Below are positions 11,064 to 21,777 of a DNA stretch of 64,000 nt, piece by piece. Numbering within the stretch: position 1 is the stretch's first letter; every line of letters begins with the position of its first letter. This DNA is from Adiantum capillus-veneris. Lineage: Eukaryota > Streptophyta > Polypodiopsida > Polypodiales > Pteridaceae. Below the pieces are notes generated by a model, which worked only from the letters and a program-made list of their open reading frames with translations, was not told the DNA's origin and made no database searches. Location: assembly GCA_014529385.2 (NCBI GenBank), contig CM043960.1:75682410-75746409 (forward strand), written 5' to 3'. The translations under genes were made by a program, and so were the position numbers.

Positions 11064-14000
11064 CTACCCTACACCTAACTGCTTGCGAAAATGCGCAAAG
11101 CTCTCTGAGGAAAGTCCTTTTGTAAGTAGATCAACAGGATTTTCTGTGGTGTGAACTTTGACAAGCTGAAGTTGCTTATCCTCGAGCATTTCCCTGATGA
11201 AATGATACTTCACATCCACATGCTTTGTCTTTGAGTGATAAACTGGATTGCGAGCCAATTGTATAGCACTTTGACTATCACAATATAACACAGGCATCTC
11301 TTCTTTGATTCCCAAATCTGTTACTAGTCGATTAAGCCAAATTGATTCTTTGCATGCCTCTGATGCTGCAACATATTCAGCCTCTGTAGTAGACTGAGTA
11401 ACACAATCTTGTAATCTAGAACGCCATGATACTGCTCCACCAGCCAATGTAAAGACATACCCTGACGTAGACCTTTGGTTGTCTAAGTCACCTGCATAAT
11501 CTGAGTCTGTAAAACCCTTTACACTTAGCTCCTGACTCCCATAGCATATACGCATACTCTTTGTAGCTTTCAGGTATCTCAATATTCCTTTCACTGCCTC
11601 CCAATGTTTCTTGCCTGGGTTTGACATGTATCCACTTACTACTCCCACTGCAAATGCAATGTCTGGGCGAGTAGCAATCATTGCATACATCAAACTACCC
11701 ACTGCAGACGCATATGGAATCTTATCCATTTCAGCATGTTCTTCCTCAGACACATGACAATCTTGTTTGCTAAGTTTCACATATGGTGGCAGTGGAACAC
11801 TCGGTGCCTTTCCCTTCTCCATATTGAAACGTTGCAAAACCTTGTCAATATACTCTGTTTGAGATAACCAAATCAACTTCTTTGATCTGTCTCTCTCAAT
11901 GCGCATACCAAGTATATGACTTGCCTCACCCATGTCTTTCATGTCAAACGATTTTGCCATCTTTGACTTCAAAGCTGAAATTTCTTCCAAGTGCTTGCCA
12001 GCAATCAACATGTCATCCACATACAAAATAAGGATCAGCCAACTGCCATCCTTAGCCTTCTTTGTATATAGACAGTGATCGAACTCACTACGTTTGTAGC
12101 CTTGAGAAATCATAAACTTGTGGAATTTATGGTACCATGCCCTCGGTGATTGTTTTAAGCCATAAAGACTCTTTAACAACTGGCATACCCAATCTTCCTT
12201 GCCTTTCTCAACAAACCCTTCTGGCTGCTGCATGTAAATTTCCACATCTAAATCACCATGCAAGAATGCTGTCTTGACATCCATTTGGTGCAACACCAAA
12301 TCTAATATGGCAACCAATGCAAGAAAGCATCTCAATGTAGTCATTTTGACCACCGGAGAGAAGACTTCATCAAAGTCAATGCCTTGTTCTTGCTTAAAGC
12401 CCTTGGCAACAAGCCTTGCTTTGTACTTTGGCTGACTATCATGAGCGGTGATCTTATACCTGTAAACCCATTTACAGGGTAGAGCCTTTTTGCCCTGTGG
12501 TAATTTAACTAGCTTCCATGTCTGGTTTTTATGCAGAGCTGTCATCTCTGACTGCATGGCCAATTGCCAATTCCCGGAGTCCTTCATTTGCACTGCTTCC
12601 TTGTAACATGAAGGCTCATTGCAATCAGTCAACATGACATAGTTCATAGATGGAACAAACCTATCAGGAGGTCGCGTGACACGTCCAGATCTACGCACAA
12701 TAGGTGGCTTAGGCTCAGCCACAACCTGTGGTTCCAATCTATCCTGTCCTTGCTCCTCTTGAGCCCTGCCATTTTGTCTTACACGTGCAGGTCCATCTTC
12801 TTGGAATAAAACTCTTCTAATCTCCTCAACCCTCTCTGGTTTAGAATGATATTTGGATTCATTAAAGTGAACATCATTGCTGCGGACAACCTTTCTGGAT
12901 TTGGGATCCCAAAGTCTGTACCCCATCTCACCAGAATTACCATAGCCTAGAAAGATGCACTTTCTACTCTTTGGCTCAAGTTTGTTCCTAAATTCCTTTG
13001 GAACGTGAGTATATGACTCACAGCCAAAGACTCTGAGATGCTTGTATGAGGGCATTTTGCCTGACCATACCATCTCTGGCACTGAATCCTTCTGCAAAAC
13101 CTTGCTAGGAGATCTATTTACAAGATGAACAGCTGTTGATACAGCTTCAGCCCAAAACCCATTTGGCAGTTGTGCATTAGACAACATACTTCTGACCTTC
13201 TCTTGTATGGTCCTATTCATCCTCTCAGCAACACCATTTTGAGGAGGATTGTAAGGAGCAGTAAGTTCACGTTTTATACCTTTTGACTCACAAAAGTCCT
13301 GAAAGGCCTTTGAAACATACTCTCCACCATTGTCAGTGCGTAAGCATTTAAGCTTCTTGCCACTCTGATTCTCCACAAGTGTCACAAACGTTTTGAAAAC
13401 ACTAAACGCTTCATCCTTGTGCTTGAGAAAGTAAACCCATACTTTCCTCGAGTAATCATCTATAAATTTCATAAAGTAAGAAGCTCCCCCTAGAGATAGG
13501 TTAGGCATAGGTCCACACAAATCACTATGAACAAGTGCCAACTGTGTATCTCTTCTACTGCTTCTATGCTTATGTGGCTGCTGTGTTTGCTTACCATACA
13601 GACAATGTTCACAGAATTCAAAATCATTAAATGAAAAGCCAGGCAAATAACCAGAACGAGACAAGATTTCCATTCCCTTCTTGGACATATGTCCTAACCG
13701 GCTATGCCACAAAGAAACGTTCGGCTGCTCGGTTACATTGATTACATTTTTAGAGACATTTGATACATAAATCATGTAAAGTCCTCCACACTTTACTCCA
13801 TGTGCTATTGTCATAGAACCCTTGGATATCTTCCACATGTTTTGTCCAAAAGCGGTGACGTAGCCAGCATCATCAAGTAAACCTGTGCTGATCAAGCTCT
13901 TTGTAATTGCGGGAACATGTCTCACATTCTTCAGCATGAAAGAAGAGCCTCTCTGAAACTTCAATTGAACATCTCCAACACCTAAGATCTCACATGTCTG

Positions 14001-15044
14001 CCCATTGCCTAGCCGAACATGATCTTTAGTGGGCACATAAGAGGTAAACCACTCCTTGTTTGGAGACACATGAAGTGATGCCCCTGAGTCTATAATCCAG
14101 TCACTCAGTGCATTTCCATCAGATGCTGTAAGAAGAGCTGAGTCCATTGTATTCTTCAAGAAGTAGATGTCTCCTGACACTAGATTGTCATCCTCTGCAA
14201 CAGTGTTTGTCACATTTATTTCTTGAATCTTCATTGAGGACTTGTTCTTCTCACCATGGTCTTCAGCTTTCTCTTTGCCTTTTTCTGCTTTCCATTCTCT
14301 GCAGTCTCTTTTCATGTGACCCTTCTTGCCACAATGGTAGCATTCTATGTCACTCTTGCCTTTAGCACTGCGGGACTTGCTACGAGACTGATTCCTCTTT
14401 CCACCTTTGTACTTTTCTTTGGTCCTTCCCCTGACAACTAAGGCTGTTCCTTTGCCTTTGTCCATCGTCTTTCTATTGGTTTCTTCAGTAAGCAGACTTC
14501 CTTCTACACCTGCTATGTTCAAACCATCTGGAGGTGCAAAATTACTCAAAGCTGTGCGAAAAGTGTCCCAACTTTCCGGCAATGTGATCAACAGGAACAT
14601 AGCTCTAACAGGTTCATCAAACTTGACACCTTGAGCTGACAATTGACTGTAGATTGTGTTGAATTCATTCAGATGATTGGACATAGGTGTCCCTTCTTTC
14701 ATCTTCAAATCAACAAGCTTTTTAAGCCAGTATACCTGTGAAGCTGCACTCTGCTTCTCATAAAGATCACTCAGCTTTAACCATGCTTGATAAGCCGACA
14801 TCTGGTCTGCTACATTGAAGTAAACGCTTTCTGCCAAAGTCAGCATAATGGTAGAAAGTGCCAATTCATCCATTTCGCTCCATTCATCTTCGTCCATATC
14901 TTCTGGTTTTATCCCCTTGAGCTTTATAGGTTTTATCTGCTTCTTTTGTACCAACACGTGCCAAATCTGCTTCTTCCACAATGGGAAATTGGTTCCATCC
15001 AGCTTCTTGATATTGTAAAGAGCAGTGTCCTGTGATCCAGCCAT
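11064..15044 (-). CDS. Copia gag-pol polyprotein, looks whole
   Basis: A single frame of 1326 codons. In order: copia gag (about residues 1-225), CCHC knuckle (CYHCGKKGHMKRDC, about 235), aspartic protease (DSGASLHV, about 315), integrase with an HHCC-type N-terminus (HSRLGHM to CEHCLYGKQ) and core, a linker, reverse transcriptase with YVDDML, and RNase H with STTEAEYVAASEA near the C-terminus. The start at MAGSQDTALYN is an ATG conserved in copy 1. The length is normal for one-frame copia polyproteins. Lineage is probably Tork/TNT1-like. Treat as an old element copy; expression is unknown. Confidence 0.93.
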   Translation of the reverse strand: MAGSQDTALYNIKKLDGTNFPLWKKQIWHVLVQKKQIKPIKLKGIKPEDMDEDEWSEMDELALSTIMLTLAESVYFNVADQMSAYQAWLKLSDLYEKQSAASQVYWLKKLVDLKMKEGTPMSNHLNEFNTIYSQLSAQGVKFDEPVRAMFLLITLPESWDTFRTALSNFAPPDGLNIAGVEGSLLTEETNRKTMDKGKGTALVVRGRTKEKYKGGKRNQSRSKSRSAKGKSDIECYHCGKKGHMKRDCREWKAEKGKEKAEDHGEKNKSSMKIQEINVTNTVAEDDNLVSGDIYFLKNTMDSALLTASDGNALSDWIIDSGASLHVSPNKEWFTSYVPTKDHVRLGNGQTCEILGVGDVQLKFQRGSSFMLKNVRHVPAITKSLISTGLLDDAGYVTAFGQNMWKISKGSMTIAHGVKCGGLYMIYVSNVSKNVINVTEQPNVSLWHSRLGHMSKKGMEILSRSGYLPGFSFNDFEFCEHCLYGKQTQQPHKHRSSRRDTQLALVHSDLCGPMPNLSLGGASYFMKFIDDYSRKVWVYFLKHKDEAFSVFKTFVTLVENQSGKKLKCLRTDNGGEYVSKAFQDFCESKGIKRELTAPYNPPQNGVAERMNRTIQEKVRSMLSNAQLPNGFWAEAVSTAVHLVNRSPSKVLQKDSVPEMVWSGKMPSYKHLRVFGCESYTHVPKEFRNKLEPKSRKCIFLGYGNSGEMGYRLWDPKSRKVVRSNDVHFNESKYHSKPERVEEIRRVLFQEDGPARVRQNGRAQEEQGQDRLEPQVVAEPKPPIVRRSGRVTRPPDRFVPSMNYVMLTDCNEPSCYKEAVQMKDSGNWQLAMQSEMTALHKNQTWKLVKLPQGKKALPCKWVYRYKITAHDSQPKYKARLVAKGFKQEQGIDFDEVFSPVVKMTTLRCFLALVAILDLVLHQMDVKTAFLHGDLDVEIYMQQPEGFVEKGKEDWVCQLLKSLYGLKQSPRAWYHKFHKFMISQGYKRSEFDHCLYTKKAKDGSWLILILYVDDMLIAGKHLEEISALKSKMAKSFDMKDMGEASHILGMRIERDRSKKLIWLSQTEYIDKVLQRFNMEKGKAPSVPLPPYVKLSKQDCHVSEEEHAEMDKIPYASAVGSLMYAMIATRPDIAFAVGVVSGYMSNPGKKHWEAVKGILRYLKATKSMRICYGSQELSVKGFTDSDYAGDLDNQRSTSGYVFTLAGGAVSWRSRLQDCVTQSTTEAEYVAASEACKESIWLNRLVTDLGIKEEMPVLYCDSQSAIQLARNPVYHSKTKHVDVKYHFIREMLEDKQLQLVKVHTTENPVDLLTKGLSSESFAHFRKQLGVG

Positions 15045-16337
15045 AGCTACGCTTCACAGTAGTTTACTTTCCTGGGAAAAATTCGGCAGAGTTTCCCCTG
15101 TAAACTGACCTCTGAACCAATATCAACCTGTCAAATGAACCAAGAAAGCTTTAGATTCTGCATAAATTTTGACAGAGTCTCCTTTGTAAAATGGCTCTGG
15201 TGTACTAAAAAACAGACCAAAAAACAGCTCAAAAAACCATTGTCTCTCTAACACTGTAAGCTGTGGGTAAACCTGTCCTGCATCTTTACTGTCTCTCACT
15301 GTCCTATAAGCATAGACTGCGACAATGCCTCAACGGTAGTAAAGCAAAGATGCAATCCCAACTGTCTAACTCACAGTCAATACATCCTAGCTGCCTATCT
15401 AAGGGTGCTCGAGGGATCGCTCCAAGACCTGTATCACCGAAAGGATCTCAACATTCGAGAATCCCCTAGCTCAATAAAACCTCACTCGACCCTCAACAAA
15501 GGCTGCAGTAAATCTGACAGTACATAGACTTCCCACAAAGTCATACATCCACAAATTTCCCACTATATGTTGTAACCGTTGCGGCGGTTTTTTGCTGCGT
15601 GACTCACAGCCAGCAAACCCTCAACAGACATACATCATCTCTGACAATACATCCCATGTGGAAGTACCTGCAATGTCATGATGAAATCTGGAATATCAAG
15701 CAACAAACACAAGCTACCTGATGAACTAGTGAATGTCGCCTACAGTCTGTGTGTAGATGCGCCCGTGTCGTATGCTGTAACCGTTGCGGCGGTTTTTTGC
15801 TGCGTGACTCACAGCCAGCAAACCCTCAACAGACATACATCATCTCTGACAATACATCCCATGTGGAAGTACCTGCAATGTCAGGATGAAATCTGGAATA
15901 TCAAGCAACAAACACAAGCTACTTGATGAACTAGTGAATGTCGCCTACAGTCTGTGTGTAGATGCGCACGTGTCGTATGTGACACGCCTCCAAGAACTGT
16001 GAGCCGTCCTTCGATGTGTAGGCAGCCATAAATCAACACTCTGGGAGTGCCGATATCCTTAGCACCTGTAGTCGTAGGCCGAAACCCCAAATTTGCAGAG
16101 TCGGATCTGCAGCCGCTGAGAGCAGGTAGTCGAAAATGGCCTGCGCAGAACTTTGTCGAAGCCGAACGGTAGCCGAGATGACCTCAGAATGAAATTCTGA
16201 GAACACCAAGTCCTTCGGAAGCTCCCACAAGATTTGGGGCCGTGTCTTCGCCTATCGAATCTCACTCCAATCTGAGAAGGTGACTCTGGCTACCTGCAAA
16301 TGCTGCCCCGAGCCTCGATCTGAGCTCTGATACCAGT
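15045..16337 (-). other. Copia copy 2 leader with 205 bp tandem repeat
   Basis: Non-coding leader. Positions 15571-15775 and 15776-15980 are near-identical 205 bp direct copies starting TGTAACCGTTGCGGCGG. This duplication is absent from copy 1, which instead carries a different 98 bp duplication. The primer site lies beside the LTR. Confidence 0.75.
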
Positions 16338-16529
16338 TGAAGGAGTACGAGTGGAAGTGTGACGTGAGAGAGAGTGCGAGAAGAAGAGCACTACGATATG
16401 GTGAACTCGCTCTACTGTAATGTGTAGAGCATAGTGAGTTCTTATTAGGTTTTTACAAAAGAATATGTGTACATACTTGGCGGCCCGCCCACTCACCTGG
16501 GCGACCACATTGGGCTTTATACCCCAACA
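16338..16529 (-). repeat. 5' LTR of copia copy 2
   Basis: 192 bp. Diagnostic bases agree with the LTR at 3569-3760. It is followed by GCTTT, the same 5 bp that precede the LTR at 3569. It lies 445 bp upstream of the PLATZ start codon. Confidence 0.92.
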
Positions 16530-16728
16530 GCTTTTGGCAATTGGCCACCCTTGTGAAAATGTGGGCCAGGGTGGTTTGTCAGCCTCTCCTCATCTATAAG
16601 TGACATGGGAAAGTGAAGGGATCGACCTCTGACAAGGTCACGAGGCCATCCTCGGCTGCCCACCACCTGAGCACGGCCAACGATTGCCCGCCCTAGTGTG
16701 AGGGGGCCTCAGGCTTCGCTGGACCAGC

Positions 16729-16827
16729 GGGAAAGCCCTCTTAAAAAGGGCGAGAAAAGTGCGCCCTTTATTGCTCATTTTTTGACAAGCAGGAACTAAG
16801 CAGCGCGCTCTATTTAGGCTCCGCTAA
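16729..16827. repeat. Dispersed repeat shared with 3284-3378
   Basis: GGGAAAGCCCTCTTAAAAAG, then TTTATTGCTCA, then GCTCTATTTAGGC, in the same orientation as the copy at 3284. It lies in the 5' flank of the PLATZ gene and could form part of its promoter or leader. Confidence 0.45.
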
Positions 16828-16973
16828 CCTGCGCTGCGTTCAGATTGCCAGCGGGTTCTCATGTCCTCTCCCCCATTCACAGCTCCATCTATGGCACAAA
16901 TAGGCTCACTCCTCAGAGAAGCTGCTTTCCTCTGCGCAGTCTGAACGGTACCTTGTTATATTCAACGTTGGCT

Positions 16974-18293
16974 ATGGAAGCTGGCAGAAGCAACAGCTCC
17001 ACGCCCATGTTGGGACCACCATGGTTGCGGTCCTTTATTTACCAGCAGTACTTCACCAAATGCGACGTCCATATTGGCCACCGGCGTGACCGGAACTATT
17101 TCTGTGTTTCTTGCGCCATCGGTCCTCTCTGCGTTTGTGGCCGGTCGCAGGAGCACGAGGGGCACCCTTTCTTGCAAGTACGCAAGGCCTCACACAATGT
17201 GGCCGTGCGAGCTGATCAAATTGAGAGATACATCAGCATTCACCACATCCAACGCTACAGCATCAATAGTTCAGAAATCGTTTACCTTGAAGAGCGGACC
17301 AACGGTACTGGTCATAGTAATGCAGGAAGCAGTAGGCATCATTTTCTCCAGCAAAGGGTTATCCATCCCTTCAGACCCCGGAGCGATGGAAGGAATGCTT
17401 GCTTGCATTGTGGCCGAGTTTTCCCTGACCCAAAGAACAATAAAGAAACGTACTACTTCTGTTCCATTGCTTGCAAGCTTCATATCGCAGAGAATTTCCT
17501 ACGAGATTTGGGCGCCGAGGGTCAACAGAACCTTAACCTAAACTTGACGATCGGACCTTCAACTTCATCTGCATCAGCTCGAATTGAAAACGCTCAGGGT
17601 TATGTACTAAGATTTCGTGCAGATTCTCTTAATTCTCATCAGTCCACCATAGCTCCAACCAAACGCTCTTCGCTTGCTGTTGATCCACAGGCAGCTTCCT
17701 TAAGCAAGCACTCAAAGCTTGCTCTTGATTCTCAAGCAACCTCAATAATGGAACAGACAACTACGACCTCAAACAGGTGCTCGTCGCTAATCCCTTGTGG
17801 CCGGCTCATCTCTCAGCATGTTGCTTCGGTTTCTCCATCAATGTGTGCTCGACCATGTTGCTATTCGAATGATCCTAAATCGCCATCAACAGAGCTAGTA
17901 CTAGGCAGATCGCATATCCCTTCCCCTAGTGCGTCAGAAGAAGATACTCGACCGAAGCAAAGCAGTAATAAACTTACAGACAAAGCTCCAAAATCCGAAA
18001 GGGTGCAACAATATTCTTATTCAAGGGGATCGAGCCAACCCGTAATGAACAGTGGAGACAGAGCGTCAACATCCCCATTAACATCACATGAAAGAGTTCT
18101 GAGTAATTGTTGCGATGGTGGGCGTAGAACTCCACTTGTGAATCAACTTAGGCGAGAATTACAACAAGTGTCTCCAGCACCACCACCACAACCACAAGGT
18201 TGTGCAACGGCAGAGACATTAACACAACCAGGAAACTTTCGACGTCGGCATCGAAGAAGAAAAGGATTTCCTGTCAGGAGTCCAATGTTCTGA
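16974..18293 (+). CDS. PLATZ-domain transcription factor
   Basis: 439 residues. PLATZ proteins are plant-specific zinc-dependent DNA-binding proteins that bind A/T-rich DNA, usually repressing transcription in the nucleus. The domain spans about residues 15-171: PPWLRSF, a first zinc cluster (C30, H33, C44, C47, C53, C55, H61, H64), the middle RKASHNVAVRADQIERYI with INSSEIVYLEER, and a second cluster (C143, C146, C163, C167). The first cluster has C-x-C where C-x2-C is usual, and the second has a longer loop. The tail (about 180-439) is Ser/Thr-rich and long; the family usually ends near 200-260. ATG 16974 is the first in-frame ATG and has a good context (GCTATGG). No intron breaks the domain, though many plant PLATZ genes have introns, so a retrocopy origin is possible. 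Confidence 0.85.
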   Translation: MEAGRSNSSTPMLGPPWLRSFIYQQYFTKCDVHIGHRRDRNYFCVSCAIGPLCVCGRSQEHEGHPFLQVRKASHNVAVRADQIERYISIHHIQRYSINSSEIVYLEERTNGTGHSNAGSSRHHFLQQRVIHPFRPRSDGRNACLHCGRVFPDPKNNKETYYFCSIACKLHIAENFLRDLGAEGQQNLNLNLTIGPSTSSASARIENAQGYVLRFRADSLNSHQSTIAPTKRSSLAVDPQAASLSKHSKLALDSQATSIMEQTTTTSNRCSSLIPCGRLISQHVASVSPSMCARPCCYSNDPKSPSTELVLGRSHIPSPSASEEDTRPKQSSNKLTDKAPKSERVQQYSYSRGSSQPVMNSGDRASTSPLTSHERVLSNCCDGGRRTPLVNQLRRELQQVSPAPPPQPQGCATAETLTQPGNFRRRHRRRKGFPVRSPMF

Positions 18294-18880
18294 AACTACA
18301 TCATGGTAAATGGTTTTGATATTTCGTTTTGAGATTCATACATCGAAGATTGCCATAAATCGACTGCACATTTGCTTCGGACATGGTGTATCCCTTGATT
18401 ATAATATGTGTTTTGAGATTAGATAGCCATAAGCTGTTGCTTATTACAAGTTGCTTCAGAAAGATCCATTAATTTAAGACTCGATGGATCCACAAACTGT
18501 AAATATTCACTATTTTGGTTTCTTGTGGACCCACATGATAAAAGAATGTTCGCAATTTTGTGGAAACTTGTTATGGCTAGGTGCCTAAGTAGTTGGCTAA
18601 TGATCGAGTTTATTAGTTGTTTAATGAAGGATCCCTACCTTTATAAATAATTATGTTCACATCAGATTGTGTATTGGTATGGAGCTTCTTTGAAACAATG
18701 TGTTACTAGCATTAATTTACCTGTTTTTTCTACAAGTTGGCTTACTAGCATTAATTGACTCTCTTTCTGTAAGTTAATTTGATTCAACTTGCACATTGTT
18801 TGCAAGCCAGATTTGCCTTATGTAAGTGTGCCAATGAAATTAAATCAAAGACTTTAGAAGTGAGGAAAGCTGCCAACAGG
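18294..18880 (+). other. PLATZ 3' flank
   Basis: AT-rich and without coding signal. It probably includes the 3' UTR. I see no clear AATAAA and no poly(A) tract that would mark a retrocopy end. Confidence 0.4.
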
Positions 18881-18884
18881 ATCG

Positions 18885-18975
18885 TAACCTAGTGGTTGAG
18901 ATGGATGTGTGGGTGCATGATCAAGACCCACAAGGGCATCTATCAAATTTCAATTGTACCTCATTATGAAAAAAG
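18885..18975 (+). mobile_element. SINE-like head
   Basis: Box-A-like TAACCTAGTGGTTGAG and a weaker box-B-like ATGATCAAGACCC about 30 bp later, then a short A-rich stretch near 18967. It resembles the SINE-like head at 3486. It is too short and diverged for a firm call. Confidence 0.3.
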
Positions 18976-18989
18976 AAGCTCATTATCTA

Positions 18990-21225
18990 ACCCTACCTCC
19001 TAGTGCTGCAAAGCCATCCTCTTCTCTCATGTCATCATTATTATCACAAGTGTGTGAACCGTTCTCCGAGCGGGTACAAAAGCAATGTAAGAAGAACATT
19101 GATCAGTCCCCCCTCTCTTATACATGTGTACTCACCAACTTTTTGCATAATGTCACATGCCTTCAAGATGCAAGATCATTGTATCTCAAGAGAACCCTGC
19201 TCACTCAGCATTTGTTCAAAACATAACAATGTTGGCCGTACCCTATTGGGTGTATCCTCCAATCAGAGTACTCAAAGAGACCACATTCCTGAGCATGCCT
19301 TCAATGTGCCAGCATAGATGATTGTATCTGTAGAAAAATCCACTCATTGCATTTGATGAGAGCAGCCCCATCACTGCAGGCTTGGGTGGCCCTATCCTTA
19401 CTCTCCTCGATGCATAAACATTGGCCAAAAGCAATGTCAAGCGTGACAGTTTTCTTCCAAGAGCCCCTCTCTAAAAATACCATCATGGACTTGTTTGCCC
19501 ATGTCGTGTGCTGTCAAGTCACAAGTATAGGTGATTGCATTGGTGGAGAAACTATCACTTTGCATTGGATCAAAGCTATCCCAAGCATTGCACTTTTTGC
19601 AAAGAGGTGTCCCTGATTGACAAATCTATTGTAAGTGTGTGTGATCATTTCAGGCTTTTTCCATGATGCCAAATACATTCAATAGGTAAGCAAAGGAGAT
19701 TGCATCTGTACTTTGTAGAATACCTCAATCCAAACTCTTTGAAAATACCCCCATGTTTTCTTGGCGTTCCCCTATTTGGGCTTGAGTAGTTTATCATGCC
19801 GAGTCCCTGAATCAAAGTTGTCTACATAAATGTGGTACGCCATATCCAATCAAGTGTATTTGGGAGATTGAATTTTCCTATTTCGTGGATTCGGGGAAAT
19901 CATGGTTCATCTCATCCTCCCGGAGGCAAATAGCTACGTAGTAGCTCATTCTACGATTGCTAATCAACTGTTGGGGAACCAGTCTTTGCCATTTCGTTTT
20001 CGGGATATTCTTCAAAATTTTCCAATAGAAGATTGTTGGGTACAATCTGCGTAGAAAAAGCCTTGCCCGCAGAATCGAGCAAGGCACCTTATGGGGCAGT
20101 GCAATCAACAAAGATTGCTGCTAACTTTTACAGGTTTACTGCATCGCTTGGAAGCAAGGCTCTGCGTATCTTCCACTCAATGAACTCCAAGGGATGACTT
20201 TCTCAAACAAGCATATTTTGTGCTTCAGTGAACAGAACACAAATTGTATACATGTCGATCAAAGCAATATATACCACAACGTAAAGCTCTGGATGAACAA
20301 TGTCTGCCCATGTCAACGATTTGCATCATGCCAGATACCCTAAAAAATGCAAGCATAGGGAATTGTTTCGCAAGTGAGAAACCCTCATTCCAATTTTACT
20401 TGAAACTGCCTGGTCCTTGGCCTTGTTCAGCCTACTGTACTATCTATCCATTTCCAAGAGATGACAATGCCGCCATAAAGATTGCTTGCTCAACTAAATT
20501 CTCCAATTCTTTCAAATGCAACGAGTTCAAAATGCAAGCATAGGTGATTCGTAGTGCAACTTTCCATCTAGAAAGGCCTCGGCTAGCGTCCAATGAAAAC
20601 AACCCAAAGCCCTTTGTCCTTACCATTCTTGTCTTGGGCATATCCTGCAATCAGCACATCCCAAGAGACCGCAACCAGACATTCGAGCATAGGTGATTGT
20701 ATCTGAAGAGAAGCCCTCTCTTCTCGACCAATGGAAACAGCCAATTGCTTCCTCATCCTTCCCTTTCTCCACATATCTTGCAATAAAATGCATTTCAAGA
20801 GATTGCAATCCGGATTTAAACATTTTACAGGTGATCTCATTTGGAGAGAAACCCTTTGGATTCACTGAAAATAACCCAGACAATTCAGTCCTTTTTAGTC
20901 CTGCCCATGTTGGTGGGCAAACCTTGCAATCAATGCATTCTTGATCCCAGACATGCAGTACAACAAAAACCTGTATATCTTGAAAACGATGCAATCTGGG
21001 GAACCACATCCCACACACAAAGCACATCAAAAACCTTTACCACATGCCGTCAAGGCGCCAAGCGTGCTATTGCATTTGGAGAAGGTCCTCACTATGCATC
21101 TAAAGAAGGCCCTCAGTGTGTGTCTTCTTGTATCCTTCTGTCTTGGCACAAATCCAAGCAATATATACCAGAACGTATAAGAGCTCTGGACGAACAATCT
21201 GGCAAACTACCTGTTCCAATGTGAC
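18990..21225 (-). pseudogene. PPR (PLS-type) pseudogene
   Basis: The complement of ITYACIL-type codons (plus-strand GCATAGGTGATTG and close variants) recurs at about 19313, 19530, 19685, 20349, 20532, 20685 and 20825, giving some seven PPR motifs. Readable pieces include VSLSTLIGGYTQ (about 19260), WDVLIAGYAQD (about 20650) and EEAIGCFHWSRREGFSSDTITYA (as separate pieces near 20700-20760). PPR proteins bind organelle RNA, one base per repeat, and PLS forms usually act in RNA editing. The reading frame changes every 100-250 bp with stops between, so this host gene copy is long dead. No DYW domain was found. Confidence 0.65.
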
Positions 21226-21777
21226 AGCTGGGGCCTAATTAGTGGAAAGTTTGCCAGATGGAGGCCATGCGTTCTCTTTCCAATTGATGTCTTCTCTCTT
21301 TTTGTTTCTCTCTCCGACGTCTGTCTCGCAGTGCAGAACGACACTCGCTAGGCAAGGGACAAGGAGAGCAACTAGCATTCCTTCCCTCTCTAGTGTGTAA
21401 GCTGGTATCCCTAGCGCCTAGCGATGGCGTGATAAGCTATCAGTGCCGCCGCCTACCCCCTGTCTCTTCCGTGAGATGGCCATCTCACCACAGCTAGCCC
21501 CCGACGCCAGGTCTCCCAATATCTGGGCCTCGGGCGAGCTTCCCCACTCCCTGGTCCATAAGAACTGCGCCGAACCCCACGTCGGGGGTATCAGCACCCT
21601 CACCCCCGAATTTATTTCGCACCATAACCTGGCAGTGCTCCGTAACGGAGGCGAGTTTCCCCTCCCCCCTCTCAGCGCGAGAAGACTTGAAGCGACGAGG
21701 CACGATGCTGGCTGCTTCACCCAGACGCCTCCTACCCCCTCAACAAACAGGGTTTCATCCTCCGACTTCTGAGGGCT

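Larger units (their letters stand above)
10783..16529 (-). mobile_element. Copia LTR retrotransposon, copy 2 (looks whole)
   Basis: Minus-strand Ty1/copia element of the same family as copy 1, 5747 bp. Parts: 5' LTR 16338-16529, primer site for initiator-Met tRNA at about 16325-16335, leader, one uninterrupted gag-pol frame, purine tract just after 10974 and 3' LTR 10783-10974. It looks whole. Left flank is AAAAA (10778-10782) and right flank is GCTTT (16530-16534), the reverse of copy 1. LTRs differ at about 10 of 192 sites by eye. Confidence 0.93.

Noticed and set aside
3569-16529. Simple tandem duplication of one copia element
   Set aside because: The copies carry different leader duplications and crosswise flanks, which a plain duplication would not give.
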